Shown: piece after piece, positions 34,355 to 45,596 of the stretch
How positions within the stretch are numbered: position 1 is the first letter of the stretch
Layout of the letters: the number at the start of each line of letters is the position of its first letter
Source of the DNA: Turbatrix aceti
Taxonomy: Eukaryota > Nematoda > Chromadorea > Rhabditida > Panagrolaimidae
Direction of reading: 5' to 3'
Length of the DNA stretch: 64,000 nucleotides
Assembly (NCBI GenBank): GCA_963969345.1
Contig: OZ017769.1
Coordinates: 3,043,600 to 3,107,599 of the forward strand
Position numbers and translations under genes: made by a program
The notes under the pieces: generated by a model
The model's database searches: none
Told to the model about the DNA's origin: nothing
The model's input: the letters and a program-made list of their open reading frames with translations, nothing else

Positions 34355-35826
34355 ATGCGTTTCCGTTTCAACGGCGATTTGGATTGTCCTGACTGGATTT
34401 TAGCCCAAATTTCTGAGTTTACCGCAATCGTGAGTTTTTACTCCTTTTTTTCATTGTTGCATTTTTTTTGTTTTTCTAGGACCCAGAAACCTTCAACCAC
34501 ACCTGTCTCGTCATCATTGACCGCCTCAAGCTCGGGAAGAAGGCTTGGTCGATCGAGGAAATTTCTAAAGTTCAGAATGCCATCGATAAAGATGGATCCT
34601 CTGGCCCGGAAAGGGCCCTTCGTCTGGCCAAAGGCCTGATCGCTGCTCTCGACTTTGTCATCTCGAAAGCCGCGAAGTACGAATGCAAGCCGGAAGACCT
34701 CGAAAAAGAGATGCTTCAGCTCGGAATGTCAACTCACCACGCCAGGAATATTACTGATGTCTACGGAGACAATTGCAAGGAACTCAGGGAGATTTTGATC
34801 AAACGGTTTCCTAGAGGTTTGTTTGGATTTTGAAGGAAAATTGGGGTAAAAATAAGGTTGAAAATTCAAAAATGGTCCAAAAAGAATAAAAAAATGTTCT
34901 TTCATCCGAAAATTCGCTTTGATTCCATAAAAAAAGAAAAATGATTGTACATAATAAAAATCACCAAAAAAATATTTGGGCTGCTTTTAGGTTACGAAAA
35001 ATGATTGTAAATAACAAAAAAACGGAGTTCTTTATCCTGTCGCAAAAAAACGAAAAGTAACATTTTTTTACGTTTTTTTATACTTTGAAGTAACATTTTT
35101 ACGATAGACAAAAGTAATATCTTCCCAGGAAAAGTTACAGTATCGTAACTTCCAGTTACGTTTTTGATTTTTTCTTTTCAAGAAAAGTAACGCTATTTTG
35201 TTACTTTTTATACTGTATTTTATTAATTTGAAATAAAAAGTGTATTTTTTTAGCCTAAATTCCGTTATTTTTTTCGCAAACGAAATTCTTCCTTCTATCA
35301 CAAAAAAACCGAAAAGTAACATTTTGTTGCGTTTTTTATACTTTAAAGTAATATTTTTACGATAGACAAAGGTAATATGTTTTTAAGAACATTTTGAACG
35401 TTACTTTTCTGATCTTTGTTTACGGTTGTTACTTTATTGTTTTGTTACTTTTTTCTATTTTTTTCGGCTTTGTCCCAGGGCCCAAAATTTTTGATGTTTA
35501 ACGTAAAATTTTGATTTTCAAAAGGAATACGTAATTTTTTTCAGAACCCTCATTCCAAGTCGTTGATTACGGTGCCGTGGTAGGAGCTGAGAGGATATCT
35601 GTTAAGACGAGCGATGGCCGGGATCTTCACTTTGGCTTCGAACCCAGGCAACTCGATTCTCTGATTGGAGGTTTGTTTTTTTTGAAAAAAAATAATTTTG
35701 TTGGAAATGCATTTTTTAGATCTTGAAAAAGCTCTTGAAATTTTTGAATCACTGATTGAACCTTCCACACCGTCGTCGCATTCGTCAAGTCACGGCACAA
35801 GCAATGAAACCGTCGCCACGGATTAA
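34355..35826 (+). CDS. COMMD4: COMM domain-containing protein 4 (four exons, complete)
   Basis: Subunit of the Commander/CCC complex, which works with retriever in endosomal recycling of membrane proteins. Exons: 34355-34429, 34480-34816, 35545-35670, 35720-35826, phases consistent, 214 residues (human COMMD4 199). The opening [20 protein letters not shown] is almost identical to the COMMD4 N-terminus. An all-helical N-terminal domain (to about 130) includes [19 protein letters not shown] and ELRGLGM-like [12 protein letters not shown]. The C-terminal COMM domain (about 135-205) has the [11 protein letters not shown] strand and [25 protein letters not shown] helix. A Ser/Thr-rich tail of about 15 residues is extra. 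Intron 2 (728 bp) contains two copies of the GTAAC-rich repeat. Confidence 0.93.
35048..35480. repeat. Two GTAAC-rich intronic repeats in COMMD4 intron 2
   Basis: 35048-35285 matches the WDR82 intron copy nearly end to end. A second, shorter copy follows at about 35300-35480, starting again with AAAAGTAACATTTTGTTGCG and a CGATAGACAAAGGTAATAT variant. All copies seen in this cluster have the same orientation on the + strand. Confidence 0.85.
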
Positions 35827-36329
35827 ACTGGCCCACCTGCGTGCCAGAAAAAAAAATAAATCAGGAATCACTCCACTCATCTTTCTCAAATTTCAACTTT
35901 TACGATCCCCTTTTTAATGGCTGCCAAGAATTCGTGCAAGAATTTGCGACCGTTCATTCTTCATTCCTCGACAACGTCTCTAATAGGCAATCACGGCGAC
36001 AAACTTGCGCAACGCGTAACTGGTCAAAGTTGTCAAGTCCGGGTCAGCCAGCCTTCGTCGACTATAGCGTGCACTTCTTCGACCTTGACTAATCCGGCCA
36101 CAATCCCGCGTGTCATGCCGTCATTATCTTCTCGACATCCGGGTTCATCAACTAATGTCACTTTTTGTAATTTATTATGTTATGTCTGTCGAGAATGTTG
36201 TCATGCAAGGGCAGGAAGGATAATAAATCGAGAGTTACGCGGGATTTACCTGGATATTTTTTTTTACAAAACGAAAAAAACATTTTTTACAGGAAAAGGC
36301 AAAAAAATTTTTTTTTTATCATTTTTGAA

Positions 36330-36620
36330 TTCGACCACCCCTGATGCTAAAAATTTTGATTTGACAGGTTTACCGGCATTTTTGGGGTTTCAGAAGGTCA
36401 GAAAAATAATATGCGATTTTTTTAATTTTTCAGATGATTGGCGTTTTTTTCATAATTTTCAAATTAGACCACCCACGTTGAATGACTTGAAATAAATATA
36501 AAAGATCACAAAATATTACGATCAGGCGTTTTCATATTGTTCCTTATCAGACCACCCACGTTGAATTTTTGTACACACGGGCCGATATTTTAACAAATAA
36601 GACCACCCACGTCGCATAAA
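36330..36620. repeat. GACCACCCACGTTG dispersed repeat cluster 1
   Basis: GACCACCCACGTTG or close variants occur at about 36337, 36468, 36549 and 36601, separated by 60-130 bp of AT-rich DNA with TTATCAGACC and TTTAACAAAT preludes. The same motif set recurs at 38110-38450 and 42240-42340. Confidence 0.7.
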
Positions 36621-38109
36621 AATTTAAGAGGGTGACAGTATTTTGTACCGGCGATCTCGTGAAGGTTTTGTATTTAAAAAAAAATAAACCCATGATAATC
36701 CTTTTTTTCACTTTTTTGCCCAAAATCACCAAAAATGATCAATAAAAATGTATTTTATGCCCAACTGACCCATTTAATATTTTTGCCTTTGACAAAACTA
36801 ATCCACCTGAAATATGCTACAGAAAAAAAAATATTGACCACCCCGCAAACTTACCGTAACCCGACCATGTGCATGCAATAAGAAAACAATTGTCGGGATT
36901 ATGTAACAGTAATTTACAAGACGAAAAAAATCGAGACATGCTTCACCTCATCATCATCCGTTTGCCAGGTGAGGCTCGGGTTTCTTCCCCCTTTCCCGGT
37001 GAATCCAATCGAAATCTTCTTCTCTGTTATGCAACCAAAAAAGCAGCAAAGCGTTCGTTTATTCAACGCACGAAGGAAAAAGACGAAAATGTCTTTTCGT
37101 CCAATGAGTTGGGATTTTTTTTTCTCCTTCTCGTTGTTTTCTTCTTCACCCCCCAACCACCATGGATGGTCTCCAAACCCTATCATTATCCCTTCCCTCC
37201 CTCTTCGTCGATGGATGGCAAGCTCGTCTTCCCGTGGCGTCATCGATTGGCTTGGTTTTACTTTTTTTTTCTGTTGGTTTTTTTTATCTGTTAGGGTCGA
37301 TGGTTGATCTGTTGCGCAACGAACAAACGATGCGTGCGTGAAAAAAAATATTTATTTTTTACCAACGCTCTGTTGAACACTTTTTTTTGTGCTTTCTACT
37401 TTTTCTCGGGTTACGGTAGATTTTTTATGAAACTAAATTTTTTTTCTCAATTGACCATATTCTGCGAAAATTTGTTCGTTGTTCATTGTTGTTCATGTTC
37501 TCCTACTGTTTTACACGTCTTCACCCCATGTTTATCGCATTTTTTTATTCAATTGAAATCGAAGGACCACCAGGGGATTTTTGATTTATCCCTGACAACT
37601 TACCCAGGTTGTGTGTGGGTTGTGAACATGCTTTGACACGTTCCATCCCTATTTTAGAAAAAAAAGTGTGCTGAGGTGTGAGGTGTGAGACTAACGGTGA
37701 ACGGCGCTGCTCACCGTGATCCGTGATCGTGATCCCCCGTCGAGCAGCAAAGGGGGGGGTGCTAATGCGATTGACGAAGACAATGAACCCCCCCCCCTCC
37801 TCAACCGATGATCGCTTGCTGTTGGTTGTAGAGCGAGGTGACAAGTCGACAAGTAGGTAAGTCACCCTCTGCTAATTGGCTTGCATCCACATTCGTGCCT
37901 TCCTTCCTCGCCGAACCTCTGTCAGCACCGTCGCAGCCTCCAGACGAGGATTGAGGATTTATGACGCTCTTTTTTTTTGAAGGGAATGGCATACGGGAGG
38001 ATGATCTGGCAGGGAGACAGACAGGTAGACAGGCATTTTTGGCATTTCAAGCAGTCGAAAAGGTGAATAGAAAGTTTTTTTAAGAATTTTTAGACGTTTT
38101 TTTTAGTTT

Positions 38110-38450
38110 TTTAAAATTCGACCACCCACGTTGTGCCGTAAAAGACCACACACGGTTGTCACAAAAAAATTACGATCGAGCAGTGGCATTATTTTGCTCT
38201 TTATCAGACCACACATTTTTTAGAATTTTTTAACCGCAAGCGCAGGATGCTTTAACAAATTGGACCACCCACATCGTAAAAAATTTATCTAGTTTGTTAA
38301 GTTTTTATCATTTTCAAATTCGACCACCCATAACGGTTACAAAAAAAGTTACGATTGAGCGGCAAAGTTTTGTTCGTTATCAGACCACCCACGTAGAAAT
38401 TTTTCAACCACACACGACGGAAGTTTAACAAATTGAACCACCCACATCGC
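38110..38450. repeat. GACCACCCACGTTG dispersed repeat cluster 2
   Basis: At least eight variants of GACCACCCAC or GACCACACAC occur, with an internal near-duplication: the block from AAATTCGACCACCCA through GAGCGGCAAAGTTTTG repeats the block from AAATTCGACCACCCACGTTG through GAGCAGTGGCATTATTTTG. No coding content. Confidence 0.7.
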
Positions 38451-40205
38451 AATTTTTTTTTACAAAAAAAATCGTAAAAATCACAATTTTCCCCAATTTT
38501 TTCCCAAATCCCCAAAAAAAATCAATCAAAATGTTATTTTACCCCTCAACTCGAGCCATCAGATAATTCGGCTCTTGACAAGGCTAATCCACCTGGGATA
38601 TGCTACCTACCACAGCGGTGTCCTCGTCGGCATGTTGTTTTCACACCGGTGGGAAGAATAAAGCATCCTATGCGCGCCATCTGTTTCGACGACATGCCTT
38701 TGATCTCGTGTCCCGGAATGCAATGCGAGACCTCACAGCGGAGTGACGATACAGCCGAGGTGACGTAACTAAACGATTTCCGTTTGCCTAAAATGTCGGC
38801 GCCGCGATCGACACCCTCCTGTGCTGCTGTCGGTGTCGGTGTGCGTAGGCTTTTTCCATATGGTCGGGCGAGACGGAGAAGAAGATGCGACTGACTCATC
38901 GCTGGGGTGGTCATGGCCACGGCCACGGCCACGGCCACGACCACGGCAATTATCGCCTTGTTTTCATTTCCTCTTACCTGTCCGCTTTGAACGGAAGGCG
39001 CTCAACCAAAAAAGTAACAACAACAACAACAAAGTTTAATCGGCACAATATTTTTATCGGCATTGCAAACAAAATTAAGAAAAAAATTTCTAAATATAAA
39101 AAAATTACTTAACAAAACTTAAAAAAAATTTGCTTGTTTAGTAAAAAAAATTAATTGTTATTTGCCTGCCTCAAAGTGTAAAAAATCTTATTTTTTCAAA
39201 TCCAAGCAACTAAAAGCTGTCATTTTCTCCCGATTTACATGGCAATCAAAACGCGTCAAAAATCTGAGGTAGTCATTACCCAGCTTCTTGTTTGCCCCGA
39301 TATACACTGTAATCACCCCGAGGGCATGCCATTCGAGGTTTTGAGCGCCGAAAGAGAGCAATTACCGGTGAGCGGCACGCAACGAGTGATAGCGGCTTGC
39401 TTTTAACTTCTGCCCGGTCTGTAATCACCGACCGTGGTGCATCACTGCTCGGACGGCGGCTTGGGTAATTGCCATGAGCTGTTAGAGATGTTACAGTAAG
39501 ATTTGCAAAATGTGATGACTTGTACAATTTTACGTTTGTTCTGTCAAGAAAATAAAATTTTGAGATTTCAAAAACGCAAAAAAAATTTTGGACGTTTGTT
39601 TTTACATTTAAAAAAAATTACGATAATCTCAAGATTTTTTTGTATCGACGATCTGAAAGCAAAAAAATGTCGTATAATAAAAACATGTTCAAAAACTTTT
39701 AAAAACACTTTTTTTACTGTTTCAACAAAAAAACGCAAAAACGAGTAACAAAAATCATTGATTTAATTTTTCTATTTTTTTTGTTTTCAACGTTTCTGAT
39801 GACCATTCACCTTCGATCGCTCCGCCCCGCCCCCTGTCGTATGGTCCACTGACGGCTCCATCCTCAGTGGTCGAACTTCGGCTCAATCCCGCCTCCTTTC
39901 CTTCCCTCTGCCTTCTCACAGCCTTCTCCGAACCCTGCTATTACGAGGAAGCGTCCATTGTTGAGTCAAGACACGGCTTCACTCGACTTTCTCTGCCATG
40001 TTTCTTTGTTTTTTGTCCCGAGATGATTTGTAAATACAATTAACTTTTGTTTGTATTTATAATTTTTTGTTTAAATTAGGAAATTTTGAATTCATTTTTT
40101 GGCTCATTAAAATTTTTTTTTGCCAATAAAGTAACTTTTTTTACGTTTTGTATAGTTTTTTGCGTTTTATTTGATAACCATTTGAATACTTTTGTTTTCC
40201 CAGAA

Positions 40206-43097
40206 ATGGGGTTGTCGACAACGAACGGCATGGGCTCAACCGCTACCGTATCCCCTCACAACCAGGCACCCAGCGAGAATTCCCGGGTCACACTGACCAA
40301 CATCGATGACGAAAAATACGACGCTCTGGGCAAACTCGTCGAGCTCAGCAACCGCTTCACAGCCGCTGCTGCCGCTACGACACCTGGCCTCATGCAGCCG
40401 CCTCCGGCAGACGCCTATCAGCGCTACCTCGCTTCTTCTGGCCCAAATTCGACAACGAATTCCACAAATCTCTTCGACGTCGCCGCCGCGAGCAGCCACG
40501 CAGCTTTCATCGCCGCCGCGTACCCACCCTACACGTCCTCCTCGAATGGCCATTTGGGGTCGTACCCCGGCCAGGGGTCGGGGTCGTCGGGGGGCTGGGG
40601 CGGGTACGGGGCAATGGTGCCCCAGAGCAATACTTCCCCGACCGGAGCACCGGCAAATACGGTCACGACTTCGGCAACGATGACTCCTTGGTGGAGTGCC
40701 ATGGCCGTAGCCGCGGGCGTTGAACCCTGGCTCGGGGCCACGGCCTCCGGGGGGACATCCTGCACTACCAACCCCTCAGGCCATGCCTCAGATTCGACTT
40801 CTGCGACGTCATCGTCGATCGCGGCGGCCGTGGCAGCGTACAATTCGTCCTATCTCGCGGGAACAACACCTTTTTCAACAGGTCTGATCCCGGGTCTCTC
40901 AGGCACCGTAACCCCCGCCGGAAATAATTCAGCAGCCGGCGGAAAAATGCCAATCTCATCCGGGACTTCCGGTGGATCGACCGGACGAAGCACAGGATCC
41001 AAATCGGGATCAAGAAACACGTGCGAGTGCCCAACTTGCGTCGAGACAGCCAGAGTCGGTAAGTCAGCATTTTTTTGGGGTTACAGAATTTTTAAAATTC
41101 CATCTTTGGATGCAGGATGCTTTAAAAGAAAAAAAATATCAGACAAACATCGATGAATCTTTTTTTGCGGCACTTTTACAACCCGCGCACCTTCCAAAGC
41201 CTCAAAAGTCATTCTTCCGCTCACACTCGCGCTCCCGACACTTATGTAATAACGACGCTCGCTTTGTTTTGGCATTTCTCGACTAAACCGGGCTGTAAAA
41301 CTATAAAAATTTTGATGCCACTAAACTTTGCCGTCAAAAATGAGGAACTGAGACTTCCAAATATTTTTTTCTGCGTTTGTTGAATGATTGCTAAAATTTT
41401 ATTTTTAATGTCTACGTGCCAAAACATGTGTCAAATTACTAAATACTTTGTATGAATGAAAATTACCGGGTTTGTTTGGAGTTTGAAAACTCATTGAAAA
41501 ACTTCCGACATTTTTTTTGGTGGTTCTCGGAACTCTATAATTTTTTTTAAAGTTTGTCTGAAAAAAAAACTAGTTTTTTTACATGCCAAAAAAAAGGTAA
41601 AAACGTAAATATTTATGAACATTTTTAACATTTAAAAAATGTTTTCCGTATTTTTTTGGAATATGCAAATATTTTTTATAATAAAATACTTATTCCTTTT
41701 TACTTATTCAATTTTCAAAGAAAAACAAACTGTGATTGATGTTTCCCTTTTCTCCCAGATCATCGTCCCCGGATGATCCGGTTACTCATCCCATCCGGGA
41801 TGCAATAACTTCAAAAGACCCACTCCCCTCCCTTTCTTCTTCCTTGGACTTCCCGCGTTGCAATTAGGCGCGTACATAGCAAATCACCTGTCTTTTTTTT
41901 ATTCACCTGCTGAATTCTATTTATTTGATTTTCGCATCTTCAAGGGAAGCTTTTCCGCATCTGTGAGCTTTGGCTCATCCGAATTGGACAATTTCACCCG
42001 AGGGCGTAGAATTCGTTGATTTAAACTGTCTGCAGGGATGAAAAAAGAGAAGAGACTATAGTTTCTCACATTTGATGTAATCGCCGAAGAAAAAGAAAGG
42101 TGTTTGTGTTTGTTGCCTACCAATTATTTCCTGGATCATTACTTTTATTTGATGGGTGGAGGGTTAATCGATTTTGTTAAAGCAACGGTTTTTTTAAGGG
42201 TGAAAATTTTTTGAAGTGAATTTTTTTCAACAGCAAAAAAAAAGACCACACACATCGGTCAGCCCAAAATTATTTGGACCACACACGTCGATTTTACATT
42301 TGCCAAAAATGATATTTTACATTTGCCACCCACGTTGGTCTAAAAATTATTATTTTTCTCATTTTTTACCCCACAAATCATCTAATTCACACCTTTTGGA
42401 CGATGCAAGCTCGGTATCCGTCCTTCACATCCCTTGATGAGGTGACATCGGCGCCAGGTGGTCGCGTGCCCTCGAAGAATAAAAAAAAATGAAGTCTCAT
42501 TCAATGTGTCATTTTTTTTCACACTGCTTTTTTTGTTTGAAGTGTGTGCAAAAAAATCAACAGCTCGCGGATAAAAAAATGCATAAATGCGTGTCGATTG
42601 CCGCACGCAGCGACAAATTGGCCTCCTGGCGCCTTGTGCCTGTCTGATCGGTTTTGGTTGTCGTGCCAATTGACTGACAGGAGGAACAGAAAAAAAAGCA
42701 AAGCGCAAAGAGAAAAGAGAATGAATGAGATTTATGCATTCTTTGCTGTAGGCTTTGTTTCAAACATCGGGGGTGTACTGTATTCTCATAACTACCGTAA
42801 AATATAAAAATTATTTCACAAACAAATTTTTTTCTAGGCCTCGCAAACGTTCCCAAAAACCGGCAAGGCATCCACGACTGTCACATCCCGGGATGCCAGA
42901 AAATCTACCGTAAATCCTCTCACCTGAAGGCTCACCTTCGCTGGCACTCTTCCGAACGACCCGTGGTAAGTCGGCCCCAACCGGGCCTCTTCTTCCCCCC
43001 AAACCCCTACAATCGACCTGTTTACGGTTTTTTACCCGACATACAGTCTTCGTTCTTTCAGAAGAAGCCTCTCATGACGACCAACGTCAAGAAATGA
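40206..43097 (+). CDS. Sp-family transcription factor with Buttonhead box and a single C2H2 finger
   Basis: Sp factors bind GC/GT boxes through three C2H2 fingers. Exons 40206-41058, 42838-42965 and 43062-43097 give 338 residues. The start follows a TTTTCCCAG site. Residues 1-265 are Ala/Ser/Gly/Thr-rich, as in Sp activation domains. A Buttonhead box CECPTC lies at about 273-278. Finger 1 follows (C299, C304, H317, H321; [23 protein letters not shown]) with linker SSERPV. Then, instead of fingers 2 and 3, the frame ends after [11 protein letters not shown]. The last 96-bp intron (GTAAGT to TTTCAG) is a multiple of three with no stop, so retention adds 32 Pro/Phe-rich residues. Neither form has further fingers, and none is seen downstream. 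It may be a truncated factor, a recent loss, or may use an exon I missed. Confidence 0.85.
41917..42029 (-). CDS. Possible terminal exon of an unidentified gene inside the Sp gene intron
   Basis: After a CCCTGCAG acceptor (reverse strand), 37 codons read [17 protein letters not shown] and onward to a TAG, with AATAAA overlapping the end. The upstream partner exon is unclear: joining across the adjacent GTGAGA donor gives an odd FFFF-containing piece. It may be a nested gene or chance. Confidence 0.22.
42240..42345. repeat. GACCACACAC repeat cluster 3 (Sp gene intron)
   Basis: Three variants of the GACCACCCACGTTG motif (about 42243, 42276, 42325) lie in the large intron of the Sp gene, showing that the family inserts in introns too. 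Confidence 0.6.
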
Positions 43098-43363
43098 GCG
43101 GTGCCGGTGCCGGTCGATACACCTGCTATTATGCTCTCATTCACGCTAATAATCAATCCAGTCAGTCCACGTGACCTACCGTAAATTATTCTTCCCATGC
43201 GGCATCATCATGTTTTATCACGTTTGACAAACCGAATATTTTATATATCGTTATCAAATTCAATTTTCCGGCAGAAGTAAATAATTTTTTTTGTAGTGTA
43301 ATCGTAATGTTATAAAATGCATAAAGATGAGACAATAATAAACTTAACAGAAGTTATCAGACA

Positions 43364-44356
43364 AAAATTTTGGGTCTACTATACTTCAGCCCCCCACTGA
43401 CTTTTGACCCCCCATGCTCGGACTTTGGCCCCCCATTTCACCTTAAATCAATGACGACATGAGTTCGGAAATCCGTATGATAGAGCCCCCCATCTGTGGG
43501 GGGCTTTTTCATACGGAAATCGTGTTTAAGGAGAAAATGGGGGGTCGTTCCATACGGCCGTGGCGCTACTATACTTTGAGCCCCCATCACATTGAAAAAT
43601 AAACCCACGGGATATTTTAGAATACAGCCCCCCATACAAATTATTTTCATTCAAATTTTCAAATATGGGGGGTTGTTGTAGCGCTACAACAGCCCCCCAT
43701 AATTTTAGGTCTTGTTCCAAGACAAAATATTATACCGTAATAGTTTTTTCCACCCAGAATGCATTTTTAGACAAATATTCTCAAATACAACGTGGGGGCC
43801 CATTGTAGCGCTACAACAGGCCCCCACATCAAATGGGGGACTGTTGTAGCGCTACATTGGCCCCCCATAATTTCCATAAACACAAAAAACATACCCAGCA
43901 GCCATTCGCAGCGGACGAATTTTTGTACAGTCTCATGGTTTTACCGCATCGACGACAGATAGGAAACAAAAACAACGACTGTCTAACGAATACAAATTTT
44001 TACACAAAAATTCAGGGATAAAATTTTGCAAATTTGAGGGTTGTTATAGCTATACAATAGCCCCCCAACACCCATGTATAATCAAATGCTTGCGTGCAAA
44101 AAATGAAGTGGGGGGCTATTCCATACGGATAATCAAACTCCTATGGGAAGCAGTTCATACAAATTTTCAACACCTCCACACTAAAACACCTGGGGGCCCT
44201 TCTGTATGTATAATCAAACTCCTGCGTGCAAAAAATGAGATGGGGGGCTATTCCATACGGATAATCAAACTCCTATGGGGGGCTGTGCTCTAAAAAAACC
44301 CAAGGCGGCGTTGCTGCAATCGATGGGGGGCTGAAGTATAGTAGACCCAAAATTTT
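43364..44356. mobile_element. 1-kb inverted-repeat element built of CCCCCC/GGGGGG hairpins
   Basis: A perfect 33-bp terminal inverted repeat: AAAATTTTGGGTCTAC..CAGCCCCCCA at 43364-43396 and its inverse at 44324-44356. The interior is a chain of smaller palindromes: at least three copies of TGTAGCGCTACA, each tied to CCCCCCA or GGGGGG, and pairs such as TCCGTATGA/TCATACGGA around 43470-43520. ATTCCATACGGATAATCAAAC is repeated at about 44119 and 44249. No ORF resembles a transposase. The target duplication is unclear. It lies between the Sp gene and the cuticle collagen. Confidence 0.8.
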
Positions 44357-44561
44357 CTATCAAATGCCACAGAAAAAAATTTTTCGCTTTAAGACAACAA
44401 CCACAGTGCGTGCGCACTGCGACCAGAACGCGTGCGCACTGCGGGTTCTTACAACGAAAATTTAGATTTTCGGGGCGAGAGAATCAAATTTATTGTCATT
44501 ATTAATTTTTTTATTTTTTCTTAAACACCAAAAAGCAAGTACGAAATAAATATTACATAAA

Positions 44562-45596
44562 TTACGATTTCTGCCGTCCATAGTTGATGTATCCACTTTG
44601 ATGCTCCGAAGCGAGAGAACGAGGAGGACAGGAGCAGTAGACAGCATCTGGACCGGGCAACCCCCAGTAACCGTCTTCTCCGGGGCTTCCAGGGAATCCA
44701 GGCAGCCCACTGAGTCCGGGCAGTCCCCGTGCGCCAGGTGGCCCTACCGGACCAGGTGTCCCAGGTGACCCATAATCACCAGGTGGACCGACCACCCCCT
44801 GTTCTCCTCTAAGCCCCTTGGAACCTCTTCGGCCCCTGATATGCTCCGCGGGAATTCCAGAAGGTCCTTGAGAACCAGAAACACCCCTTGGACCCGGAGG
44901 ACCAACAGGTCCGGAATCCCCATTCGCTCCGGGAGATCCATCCCGTCCCGGCACACCCGGCCACCCACGTTGACCCCGGGAACCCCGACCACCGGGACGA
45001 CCGGTTGGTCCGAGTGGTCCTGGCTCTCCGGCGGGGCAGGCAATGCAACTCTGGTATCCTTGGATGAGGGCGTGTGTGTCGGAGGCTGGAGCACCTGGAG
45101 CACCGTCCTTGCCCCTGTCACCTGGCAGTCCGGGTCGACCAGTACGGCCTTTGGCTCCGGGAGGCCCGCGAGGACAATTGTTTGTTTCGGGGAGTTGACA
45201 GTCGCAGGAAGAGCTCAGAACACCGGCAGAAGGCCGGATGGACGGCGGTTTGGCGTCTTCGTAGAGGGAATAACTTGCGGCGACTTCTTGCGAATAACCG
45301 CCGTAAGAATTTTGGCGTCTGGATCGGGATAGATATTCTTGGGCGTCATGGGTGAGAACAATTTGGCGGACAATGTTCGTTATATCCGTTGTTTGAGCCT
45401 AAAAATTTAAAATTTTAACACAAAAAAAGAGTAAGAAAAAAAAATTTAAACAAACCCTAAATTCATCCATATTGGCATCAAATTCATCCCTGATAGTATC
45501 GAGCTCAGAAATAATACTCCACCCAGTTGCGATACAAAATGCCACGGCACACGCCGCAGCAACGGCCGCGCAGCTCGTCAGCGTGTGTTCCTTCAT
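44562..45596 (-). CDS. Cuticle collagen (two exons, complete)
   Basis: A structural protein of the nematode exoskeleton, secreted by the hypodermis. Exons 45456-45596 and 44562-45398 (phase 0, GTTTGT donor) give 325 residues. Residues 9-30 form the hydrophobic signal-anchor of the nematode cuticle collagen N-domain, followed by [25 protein letters not shown] at 72-75 is a subtilisin-type processing site (BLI-4-like processing is known for the family). Cys clusters (CDC, SCIAC) flank interrupted Gly-X-Y blocks ([33 protein letters not shown]; a long block to GLPGPDAVY). The C-terminus has a CSC pair and a Tyr-containing tail. The start MKEHTL is preferred over an upstream in-frame Met because it opens the conserved N-domain. 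The subgroup cannot be assigned safely. Confidence 0.95.

Larger units (their letters stand above)
35827..40205. other. 4.4-kb intergenic tract upstream of the Sp-family gene
   Basis: No gene was recognised. The tract contains GACCACCC repeat clusters (36330-36620 and 38110-38450), GC-richer islands near 37660-38000 and 38580-39000, and a GGCCAC microsatellite at about 38915-38945. A C-rich 5' flank at 39780-40000 lies just before the Sp gene and may be its promoter. ORFs here lie in competing frames and lack conserved motifs. Confidence 0.4.

Noticed and set aside
36869..37307. 110-140 residue overlapping frames
   Set aside because: No conserved motif, frames compete on both strands, and the sequence is rich in TTTTT runs.
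41745..41880. Alternative Sp gene exon after a TTCTCCCAG acceptor
   Set aside because: From exon 1 the frame gives 16 residues then a stop; the longer open frame ([14 protein letters not shown]) has the wrong phase. Kept only as a remote possibility.
44390..44450. Possible structured RNA or tRNA at the repeated GTGCGCACTGCG motif
   Set aside because: Only a direct repeat of a palindromic 12-mer; no cloverleaf, A-box or B-box pattern.
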